From Bog-473 sp963787485 (GTDB taxonomy: Bacteria > Actinomycetota > Acidimicrobiia > Acidimicrobiales > RAAP-2): DNA of 64,000 bases. The stretch lies in NCBI GenBank assembly GCA_963787485.1, contig CAWBDF010000002.1:558001-622000 (forward strand), given 5' to 3'. Below, one piece after another: positions 9,004 through 17,612 of this stretch (its first letter is position 1; each line of letters begins with the position of its first letter). The notes beneath the pieces were generated by a model. The model made no database searches, was not told where the DNA came from, and saw nothing but the letters and a program-made list of their open reading frames with translations. The translations under genes and the position numbers were made by a program.

Positions 9004-9404
9004 CGACCGACCGGCTCGACGACTTCGGTGTGCCACCGCCCACGATGTTCCACCAACCGATTGAATCCTCACCCCCTTCAGAGGTGCCCGGCAGAGAATC
9101 CATCAGCGCGTTTCGACAACTGTGGGCGGCCCGGAATGTGAGGCCGAGCGGGAAGGTTCGATCGGTTCGATCGTTCATCGGACGAATGAGTGGGCGCTCC
9201 AATCGTCACCTCCTCTTCGCCGTGGCGGGTGCCACAGCAGCGCTTGCAGACCACTGCGACCAGCTCACCGACAGGCTCCTCACCCAGGAGTCCAAGGTTG
9301 CCGATGTCGTCAGCGTGCTTGGCGAGGAGCTCACCCGCCTTAGAACGGAGGTTGAAGGCGTGAGGCGGCTCATGGCCGAATCACCACCTCCGTCGAATGA
9401 CTGA
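9000..9404 (+). CDS. small protein with amphipathic helices, glycan locus, unknown function
   Basis: A 134-aa product not recognised. It starts at GTG 9000 inside the stop of the upstream glycosyltransferase and overlaps the next gene at 9397-9404, so it is clearly part of the operon. The N-terminal third is Pro/Ser-rich; residues about 55-130 are predicted helical with a heptad-like pattern (LADHCDQLTDRLL, LGEELTRLRTEVEGVRRLM). It may be a scaffold or partner of the adjacent glycosyltransferases. That role is inference from position only. Confidence 0.6.
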   Translation: MTTDRLDDFGVPPPTMFHQPIESSPPSEVPGRESISAFRQLWAARNVRPSGKVRSVRSFIGRMSGRSNRHLLFAVAGATAALADHCDQLTDRLLTQESKVADVVSVLGEELTRLRTEVEGVRRLMAESPPPSND

Positions 9405-10338
9405 ACGCCAGCTCCTCGTCGTCGGACTTCACTGGCGCTCGAGGCAGACGGAACTCACGTTTCTCACCCGTTCGATTGCGGCGGCAGCGACCAGGTGGGC
9501 ATCAGTTACCGTGCTCACGCGCGGTGTCAGAGATCAAAGAGACCCCGACGGGGCATTCGATCTTGAAGGCATCGGCGAGGAAGACAGCGACCTCTGGCCC
9601 ACCATACAGTCACCGGACTGCCCGGTGGTCGTCGACGACCCAGTACCGGAGATCGTGACGTATCTGTCAACACTCGATGCCCGGTCCGTGTTCTACCTGG
9701 CGGCAGCAGAGCTGACGGGTCTCACTCCCTGGCAGCGCCTGTCCGTGGTGCCGTCGAGCCCCGGAGCTCCGCACCTCGGTCTGTACGTACCGGTCAATCT
9801 CCTCGCGCTGCAGCATCGGCACAACGGCTTCGGATTCGTCGGATACACGCTTGTACTGTCTGGAGCGCGCGGACTCCGGCAAGATCCTCCCCCAGCCGCG
9901 GCGTGGTTGACCTCCGGGCTCCCCGAGGAATACGTGGTCGTCGTGGAGAACGGGGTGGCATCAGCCTGGAAGGGTCGGGCTCTCCGCGGGACGGTGACCG
10001 TGGACACGCGCATGGACCTTTGGAGGCTTATGGCCCACGCGCGTGTGTGCATCGATCTCGCCCCGGGTCCCTTCCTCGCTCGTGAGTGCATCGAATCGCT
10101 TCGGTTTGGAACGCCGATCATCGTCCCTTACGGTCACGACCCGGCAGCCGTTCACGCGACCGTCAGCGGGGGGTCTGTTTACTCCGACCCGGAGGACTTA
10201 CTGCGAGCAGCCGCAAATATGCGAGACGAGGAAGTCCGCTCCATTGCCTCCGGACGTGCCCGCTCCTACGCTGATGCTCATTACGGAGATCGCTCGGGCT
10301 TTATCGAACGCCTGAGAAGAATCCTCCATCCCGCGTGA
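9397..10338 (+). CDS. putative glycosyltransferase (GT1/GT4-like)
   Basis: A 313-aa protein with two Rossmann-like halves. The C-terminal part has the pattern of a retaining GT-B glycosyltransferase: ARVCIDLAPGPFLARECIESLRFGTPIIVP and then SVYSDPEDLLRAAANM, resembling the EALACGTPVI nucleotide-sugar site of GT4 enzymes but diverged. The start ATG 9397 overlaps the preceding stop. It lies third in the plus-strand operon of the glycan locus and converges on the large multidomain gene. Donor and acceptor are unknown. Confidence 0.65.
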   Translation: MTERQLLVVGLHWRSRQTELTFLTRSIAAAATRWASVTVLTRGVRDQRDPDGAFDLEGIGEEDSDLWPTIQSPDCPVVVDDPVPEIVTYLSTLDARSVFYLAAAELTGLTPWQRLSVVPSSPGAPHLGLYVPVNLLALQHRHNGFGFVGYTLVLSGARGLRQDPPPAAAWLTSGLPEEYVVVVENGVASAWKGRALRGTVTVDTRMDLWRLMAHARVCIDLAPGPFLARECIESLRFGTPIIVPYGHDPAAVHATVSGGSVYSDPEDLLRAAANMRDEEVRSIASGRARSYADAHYGDRSGFIERLRRILHPA

Positions 10339-10368
10339 GAAGAACCCTGCGGAGAGCCGCGTTCGAAG

Positions 10369-13300
10369 TCAAAGGCCGGAGTCGTAGGAGGCTCTCGGCG
10401 GCCACGCAAGAGAAAAATTCTCCGCGTTGAGTGTCAAATTTGGATTGTAATAGCGGTCCTCGCGAAGCTTCTCAAAACCCCAACGCTTCTCCATGTAGAG
10501 AACTTCCTCGGCGAAAGCCCCGGCACGCGGGCCTTGATCGTCGGGTCCCCGACTGATCGATTCATGGTGCCAGAGCTGCGCGTAGGGAGTCCACACGATC
10601 TCCCATCCCGCCTCACGGAGTCGGAGACACAGATCGACGTCGTTGAAGGCGACCGGAAGATTCACCTCGTCGAGCCCGCCTATCTGATCCCATGCCTCGC
10701 GGCGAACGACGGCGCACGCCGCGGTCACCGCTGACACTCGGTGGGCAAGTTGGAGGTTTCCGAAGTAGCCCACTGAGGCACGATCGGCCATCCGGTGGGC
10801 GTGCCCAGCTACCCCCCCGATCCCGAGTATGACACCGGCATGCTGAATACGCCCGTCTCCGTAGTGCAGCTTGGAGCCAACCGCACCGACACCAGGTTGC
10901 ATCAACTGGCTGACCATTTCCGTCAGCCACTCTCCTGAGATCACCTCGGTATCGTCGTTCAGAAGGCAGATGACCTCTCCCGACGTGTGTTGGACCGCGC
11001 TGTTGTTGATGGCCGCGTAGTTGAACGGACGTTCATCACGAATCACGGTGATTCGGTCATCATTTCCCTGCAACCACGAAAGCGTAGGAAACGTTCGACT
11101 GGAATTGTCCACTACGACGACGTCGAAGTTGGGGTACTGCGTGAAATCCAGAACGCTGTCGAGACACCGTTGCAGGAGACGTCCATCCCGGGTCGGCACA
11201 ATAATGGTCACTCGTGGAACGGGTTCGCGTAGGTCCCAGGATAATTCGATTGTGCCCCAATCTGCCCATCCGGACGACCCGAGCAGATCGACGGATCCGA
11301 TTGAGATGGTCTTCGACGGCTCGCCGCCCAGCCTCCATCGCGTATGGCTTCGTCGACACGAGTGAAGCCGTCGAGTCGCGGTGTGCTCGCCAGTGATACA
11401 GGACATGTGGGATGTGGACGACTTGCTCATGCGAGATGAACTCGGAAATGCGGAGGGTCAGGTCCCAGTCCTGACTGCCTTCGAGACCTTGCCGATATCC
11501 ACCCACACGGTCGACCAGATCCTTTCGGAACACGCTCAGGTGACATATGTAGTTCTGGCCCTCGAGCAACAATGGGTCGAAGTCCGGTTTGAAGAAAGGA
11601 TCTCGCCGCTGACCAGACTCATCGACCTTGTCCTCGTCACTGTAGAGAAGTCCAGCGCCGGAGTGTTCAGAGATGGTCAGAGCCACAAGTGCCAACGCAT
11701 GATCGGCCAGGAGGTCGTCATGATCGAGCGGAGCAATCCATTCGCCAGTCGCAATTGCGAGGGAAGAATTGGACGCGGCCGAGATGTGCCCATTGACCTC
11801 GCGCCGGACGACCTTTATCCGGTCATCGGTGGCGGCGACCTCCTCTAGGAGCGGCGCTATGGCGGGATCAGTCGAACAATCGTCAGAGATGCACAACTCC
11901 CAGTTTGGGTATATCTGGTTTCGCACCGAGTCGATCGCAGACCGCAATAAGTCAACCGGTGGGTTGTAGACCGGCATGATCACTGAGATCTTGGGCGGCG
12001 AGACCAACGCGTGAACCCGTTTCTCGAGTCGGAGTCGTGCCGCGTCATCCCGCGTGTCAAAGAAATCGATCCACATCTGATAGGTCCCGTCCGCCGGGAG
12101 GATCGATAGGCCGGCACCATCTGCCGGTGCCCTCCGCCTTCGGAAAAGACCGTAGATACCGCGCAGCTTGGCGCTATATCGAAAGGTCTTGGTATTGCGG
12201 AGTGCCAGAAGTTCTGCGTCACGTACCGCGAGGTCTCCCGCGAGGCGTCGTTGGCCCAACTCGAATTGATGAACCATCTCGTACGCCGCCGCACTCTCGG
12301 CCGCTCGCCTACGCTCTGCATTGTCAACTGTTTCAGAAAGGTGCCGCACCTGCTCTTGCGAGGCGTTACGGATCGCTACCACCTCGGCGGAACTCGCCTG
12401 CAGGTCCTGGTACGCGCTGCTCAGTTCGTCGTGGACAACAGCCGCCTGGTTGAATCTCTCGGCAAGCCGATCATGCTCGCGCACCGCGCTGACAAGGCGC
12501 CCATTCAGGTCTGAATGACGTCGCCAAAGCGCGCGTTCATAGCCATCGATCAAAGTCTCCTCGTCGACCGACCCTTGGCGAAACAGAATCGCCTGAGGTG
12601 AGAGGAATGATGCGTCGTAATCGAAATCCCGAACAAAGCCATTCTGGAAAAACAACCCCGCCCAATACCCGCCGGGCTGCACATTCAGGTGGGTGGGCTC
12701 TTCGAAGTCGTCCGGCGTCGATGAAAACAGAATTGTCTGTGCGTGCCGGCACAGATTTGCCACTGCCGCTTCAGCCAAGGACGGAGGTAGGTGCTCGAGC
12801 ACCTCAATGCATGTGATGAGGTCGTACTGACCTTGGAGCTCCTCCGTGACAGACGCGACGTCGAAGGACGGTCGGAGATGTGCGGGCACCTGCTCGATCG
12901 CCCACGCAGAGATGTCGATGCCCCGTGCGTCGACGCCTCGTGATCGAAGGGCCTCGACAAGCAGGCCAAGTGCGCAGCCCACATCGAGAACCGAACCTGG
13001 CTCCAAGGTCTTGACCAGCTGTTCCGCCACGGATCCAAAGAATTCCAACCAGAAGGGCTCTGATCTTGAGTAAGGCACGCCTCCCTTGTCGCAGGCGTAC
13101 TCGTAGTAGTTTTCGCCGTAGAAATCTGCTGTGACCTCGGTAAGCTCGGCGAGGCCGTCGCTGCCCCAAATTTGCTCTCCGCGGCGTCCATCCAGTGCTT
13201 CCAAGACGCGGTCCAACGTCCGATGGTTCGGGTCGATGTCTTCGGGTGCTGCGTGTGACTGTTCTTCCGGAACCAGTGTCTCGAGTCGGGCAACCACGTG

Positions 13301-13948
13301 GTCCAGTTCGCCTGCAGTGGTGACACCGAGATCCGCCAGAAATTTCACGATCTCCGTCAGTACCGCGTTCGGCTGACCAACAAAGTCCCGATAGCTGACG
13401 ACCAGGGACGGATACTTCGAACACAGCGCGAGGGCCGAGCGATTGCACCGGTCCCACCAACCAAGCCTGTCTTTTGTGGATTCCGACTCCGGCACGGTCG
13501 CACTTGCCACGCCTCCGGGATCTCGATGGATAAGGATGACTGCGGGCCGCAACGCCGCGACACCGGTCCAATAGGAGGCAAGAAAGCTCAGGCGCCAGTC
13601 CGCCCACACCCATGGAGATCCGGGGCCGTATACCTCCGCTTGCTTCAACGCGGTTTCCAGCACCCGCCTTGCCTCTTCCGCCGACTGCGTCTGCTCCAGT
13701 GACCGCGCCAGCTCGAGGGGAGCGAAGGTGGGAGGGTCTCCTGCGACGGCCAGCAGTCGTCGGTTCAGCTCGGCCAGTGTCTGAAGAGACGGGTGGTCGA
13801 CCTCGCTAAGCGATCGAAGTCCCAAGCAGGACAGAGCATCGTCGAGGACCTCCAGACCGCTCGCGAACATCCCGACGACGAAGATCCCATCGATCGCTGA
13901 GGAAGTGGTATCCGATTGGTCCAACACCTCGATACGCTGTGCGGTCAT
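10369..13948 (-). CDS. giant sulfotransferase-like / methyltransferase / GT2 / GT2 protein (frameshifted)
   Basis: About 1,192 aa if one extra base is removed. Residues about 20-215 resemble a sulfotransferase, with a weak P-loop (VVGMFASG) and a PAPS-type IHRDPGGVASA. Residues 275-480 are a class I SAM methyltransferase with motif LDVGCALG near 321. A coiled coil follows. The first GT2 domain (about 690-880) has ISVIMPVYN, SDDCSTD and LDHDD; the second (about 910-1150) has VTIIVPTRDG, VVDNSS, LNDDTEV and FNDVDLC. The reading frame breaks between 11,303 and 11,215: 88 nt separate the last in-frame DHL from the second GT2 domain, 29 codons plus one base. Start ATG 13948 precedes the first recognisable domain. 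It probably assembles and modifies a surface glycan. Confidence 0.72.
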
Positions 13949-14040
13949 CGGGCGCCCGCCTGCACGGATACGAGGATAGCACCGGCCATCTTGCCGGGGA
14001 TCGTGTGGCCGCTTCCCAACCTGGCCCCACTGCTCGGGGT

Positions 14041-14358
14041 TCAGTGGAGCCGACCTCGGATCCGAGCGTAGAGCGCCCGCGGCACCCGGGCGGCGCGCAC
14101 GGTCTTTGTACGCATGATCGCCTCGTATGCACTCCGCCATACCTGAGTTTCACGGCTCTGGACATCGAGCCGCTGGCGCTCCATGTCGAGTCGCGCTTGT
14201 GTCTCGTCCGCCTGGGCCCGGAGTCGGTCAGCCTCTGCAATGCGCCATTCGAGCTGGCGCGAGACGTACTCAAGGCGGCGTTGGACGCGCTCCGGTCGTA
14301 ACGTCTGTTCCGACCTCGAAGGTTGCCGGCAGGTCCTGCCAGCGGACTGGCGACAAAA
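14041..14358 (-). pseudogene. coding-like coiled-coil fragment without a start codon
   Basis: This minus-strand frame is open from a stop at 14361-14359 to a TGA at 14043-14041 and encodes a strongly coding-like tail: LRPERVQRRLEYVSRQ, many E/R/Q heptads, then VWRSAYEAIMRTKTVRAAR and PRALYARIRGRL. Such tails are typical of the C-termini of glycan-locus glycosyltransferases and methyltransferases. No ATG/GTG/TTG precedes the conserved part apart from an internal ATG near the middle. I read it as the leftover 3' end of a gene whose upstream part was lost, lying just upstream of the giant protein gene. No other gene is seen between 13,949 and 14,454. Confidence 0.45.
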
Positions 14359-14454
14359 TCAGCCTCCTGTCGATCCTTGGTTTCCCAGAGTCCAATGGTA
14401 AGCTTTGCTCCATATGAGGGTGGCACTCAGGCGATTCACGTTCAGTCCTGCCAA

Positions 14455-15396
14455 GTGAGCGCGTCCGTAATTGGATCACAGCGAATGCGGTTCTGGCAGG
14501 AAAACGGGTTCCTCGTCTTTCCTGGCTTCTTCAGCCATGAAGAGATCGACTCCATCTCCGAGACCTACGATAGAACCTGGCTTGACCAACCTCCATGGGT
14601 CGTTGTGGACGACCTCGTCACCGGAAAACGGTGCAGGATCCGGGACCTCGGGGATGCGGAGCGTCGTCACCATTTCAAGGTCAACGACTTGTACCTGACC
14701 GAGCCCGCGCTGCGATCCGTGATTCTCTCTGAGCGTCTGACCATGATCTTGGAGGAACTGCTCGGCGATGAGCCCGCCGTCTGCAATACGCTCAATTTCG
14801 ACAAGGGCAGCCAGCAACCTGAGCATCTCGACACGCTCTACATGACGCCTCCAGCATCAGAACGGGGACTGGCCGCCACGTGGATCGCGCTCGAAGGCAC
14901 GGCGGCGGACGCCGGTCCGCTTGCCTACTACCCCGAGAGCCACCACATCGACCCGTATCGGTTCTCCGACGGCACGATGCACGTGTCGGAGGTGGAGATG
15001 CCTCAATGGTGCGACTACATGGCTGACCAAGTCGATCGTCGTGGCCTGCAGAAGAACCACTTCCTCGCCCGCAAGGGTGACCTTTTCATTTGGAGCGCAT
15101 TGCTCCTTCATGGCGGGAGCAAGATCGAAAACCCGTCACTCACTCGGCAAAGCCTGGTCACCCACTACTGGACCCAAACCGATTGTGAGACCAAATCATG
15201 GGACCTCAGACCTGGTCCAACTGGCTGGTGGATTTTTAAACCACCATTGCGCGTGCCCGGTGATGGCCCACAACCCGTGCCAACCCAGGCCGAGTCCGAA
15301 CAAGGTCTCATCGACTTCCCATCGCATGTCTCCAATCCGGAGTTCGATGATGCAGCCCTGAGGAACCGGTTGGCCGGACTGCGGGCGTCTGGTTGA
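14455..15396 (+). CDS. phytanoyl-CoA dioxygenase (PhyH) family protein
   Basis: Predicted Fe(II)/2-oxoglutarate-dependent oxygenase, 313 aa. The N-terminal RFWQENGFLVFPGFFSHEEID is the PhyH signature start. The metal ligands are visible as His and Asp in PEHLDTLYM (near 123-125) and the distal His in LLLHGGSKI (near 219), followed by an Arg in LTRQSLVTHYW that would bind 2-oxoglutarate. GTG 14455 is chosen because it gives the usual short stretch before RFW; ATG 14395 or 14485 are alternatives. Within the glycan locus it may hydroxylate a lipid or sugar; a methyltransferase follows after 22 nt. Confidence 0.85.
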   Translation: MSASVIGSQRMRFWQENGFLVFPGFFSHEEIDSISETYDRTWLDQPPWVVVDDLVTGKRCRIRDLGDAERRHHFKVNDLYLTEPALRSVILSERLTMILEELLGDEPAVCNTLNFDKGSQQPEHLDTLYMTPPASERGLAATWIALEGTAADAGPLAYYPESHHIDPYRFSDGTMHVSEVEMPQWCDYMADQVDRRGLQKNHFLARKGDLFIWSALLLHGGSKIENPSLTRQSLVTHYWTQTDCETKSWDLRPGPTGWWIFKPPLRVPGDGPQPVPTQAESEQGLIDFPSHVSNPEFDDAALRNRLAGLRASG

Positions 15397-15418
15397 GATC
15401 CCCAAGGACGATGCGTCC

Positions 15419-16363
15419 GTGACCGGATCAACCGAGAAGGAATCGATGACGGCGGCGAACTCCTACGCCGCAACATGGCTGGCCGATGAGAGCTTGGAGT
15501 CGATCAGCCGCCGTATCCATGACGGCGTGCCGGAAGACCGGCTCATGGAGCGGGCTTGCGGCTACCGGGACTGGCTGTTCGATACCTACCCGTCCGCGCG
15601 ACCTGACGCCGAGACGCAGGTCATGGAGTTGGGTAGCGGCGTGGGATGGATCATGGAAGCGGTCCTCGAGCGTTTTCCAGTACGTGAGATTGTCGGGGTC
15701 GACATATCCGCCAACATGGTCAAGCGAGCCGAAGAGCGTTTCTCCGATCCCAATGCCCGATTTGTCGTGTATGACGGCTTCCACCTGCCATTCGAAGACA
15801 ATCACTTTGGCACTATCTACTCTGTCGCCGCCATGCAACACATCGAGAAGCACGTCGCGTTCCTACTCTTTGAAGAGCTGCACCGAGTTGTTTCCGTGGG
15901 CGGCCATGCGGTCGTCCACCTATTGTCGGTGGACCACATCCCGGAAGGTGTGACCTCTTATCGCGAGGAGTGCTGGAACCACGTCCGCAACGTTCCAACT
16001 CATTGGCACCACTACTATTCTTTCGACGAGCTCTTCGTTCTTTTCTCACGCGTCATCGGAGTGGACGAGCTCGACATCACATACCAGATGGAGTCAAAGA
16101 GCTTCCTCGTCCATTTCAGTAAAGGGACGGGAAAGCCGTTTCTTCGATCTGATCTATCGACTCTCACCTTCGCCCAGCACGTCGGAGCCGCCCCGGGCCC
16201 GGCTGCACCACTTGCGGACGAGAAGGTTGCGCCGGAGATCGCGCTACCAACGACCTCAGAGCTCTGCCGGCGTCTCGCCCACCAGTTGCGTGGAGATGCA
16301 CGCACATTGGCGGCGCACACGCGCGACGGCCTTCGCTCCCTGCGATCACGTGGAGGGTCCTGA
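15419..16363 (+). CDS. class I SAM-dependent methyltransferase
   Basis: A 314-aa protein with SAM-binding motif I VMELGSGVGWI (near 68), the acidic residue of motif II in IVGVDISANMV, LPFEDNHFGTIYSVAAMQHI as the post-II region and HRVVSVGGHAVVHLL as motif III. It lies 22 nt behind the PhyH gene, so the two are probably co-transcribed. The C-terminal 70 residues are Ala/Pro-rich with a basic helix. Target likely a sugar or lipid of the glycan made here; this is inference. Confidence 0.85.
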   Translation: MTGSTEKESMTAANSYAATWLADESLESISRRIHDGVPEDRLMERACGYRDWLFDTYPSARPDAETQVMELGSGVGWIMEAVLERFPVREIVGVDISANMVKRAEERFSDPNARFVVYDGFHLPFEDNHFGTIYSVAAMQHIEKHVAFLLFEELHRVVSVGGHAVVHLLSVDHIPEGVTSYREECWNHVRNVPTHWHHYYSFDELFVLFSRVIGVDELDITYQMESKSFLVHFSKGTGKPFLRSDLSTLTFAQHVGAAPGPAAPLADEKVAPEIALPTTSELCRRLAHQLRGDARTLAAHTRDGLRSLRSRGGS

Positions 16364-16474
16364 TCGGCCGCACACCGGGCGCTCGATGCATCTACCTACA
16401 TGTTCGCTCTTGGAGAATCGGCTCTCAGTCGAACGTGAGGAGTGCCACCTCGCGACGACATCGAATCGTCCAAC

Positions 16475-17456
16475 TCATAGGTGAGTCGGTTTCGTGATCC
16501 TCAAGCGAGTACCAGCAGAGATAGTCGGCCGAACCCCCTCAACAAGTTCTGCAACCCAGCGGCTCGAGCGCAGATGTGAAGCACCATCCTTCTCCAAAAT
16601 TTCGGCAACGGTCAGGTTGAGAAACTCCTCCTGTCGTGATGGATCCAAACCAGCCCGCCACTCGTCGAGGACCCACCGAAGAGAAAAGATGGGGTGCAAC
16701 CAGGGTGGGACGTAGGACTCAACGTTGGCACCCAGTGATTCGAAGGTGGATCGAGCTCCTTCCTCAGTGGCATTGAAGTAGTGGTGGGGGTAACCGTGGA
16801 CCGGCTGAAGAAAGGGCCAATCGACGATTACTTCTTCCACCCGGCTTTACAACCCTCATCAACTCCGCTGCGGCTTTCCAAGGCTCTCGAATATGTTCGA
16901 GGACTGCAAGGCAGGCAGCTCCATGGAACGTTCCCGTATCGAACGGAAGGGAGTCAGCGAAGGCAAGCACATCGGTGGACGGGAGATCTGCTATTTCGGT
17001 ATAGACAACGTTCGCGCGGTAGGTAGAGCGAAGCCCGGCGCCTAGATCCAAGAAGAGCTCGTCGGTGTCGCCATCGAAGAGTTCTGCGATCTCTGCGTCA
17101 TATTCGTTCGAACTCACGCGCTCGAACGGAACCGGCAGTCGCTCGTCGCGAGCGATCGCCATCTTCATAGCTGTGCCGAGCACTTCCACCTTGTGGACTG
17201 GCAGACCGAGCGCGAGCCGCCGGAGCTTCTGCTCGCGCCATTCCTCAACTTCATGGAGGACGCTCTTGTCGATTTGGCGCCTGCCCTCGTTCAGTCCGCA
17301 AGAGAAGAAATGTTGCCGCAAAAACTCGGCATCGCCACCACTCGCTCTGACAACGTCAGAATTTACCAACGCGTACGTCTCTTCATCAAACGAATCGGGA
17401 GTGGCTTCGTGACAGAGCGCAATCCGTTGCGACGGCGAAGTTTGATGCATTGTCAT
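16475..17456 (-). CDS. class I SAM methyltransferase with N-terminal NPDV-like module (frameshifted)
   Basis: Two minus-strand frames join into one protein. The first carries FDEETYALVNSDVVRASGG and LRQHFFSCGLNEGRR (a small module often found at the front of glycan-locus proteins), then the SAM motif LFLDLGAGL and HIREPWKAAAELMRVVKPGG. The second continues EVIVDWPFLQPVHGYPHHYFNAT, exactly what should follow the KPGG of motif III. Frames switch at about 16,831-16,840 (GGAAGAAG on the coding strand), consistent with one extra base. Start taken as ATG 17456. The upstream yfhO-like gene begins the same minus-strand series. Confidence 0.72.
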
Positions 17457-17612
17457 GCCGAACGTTACCAAGCGACAACATCGTCGTTTGGGCTTCCGCC
17501 GGTCAAGCCGCGCCCGAAGGCTTCGTCCTAGGAAAGTGGACGGCATCTGACCAGATGTCATTGCCACGATCGAGTTCGATGCGCCAACACCTGTGGTTGG
17601 TGAAGTCAATGG

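Noticed and set aside
10369..11430. Separate GT2 gene starting at 11430
   Set aside because: Its first 70 codons overlap the preceding domain out of frame, and no start lies near the GT2 domain; the protein-level continuity fits one frameshifted gene better.
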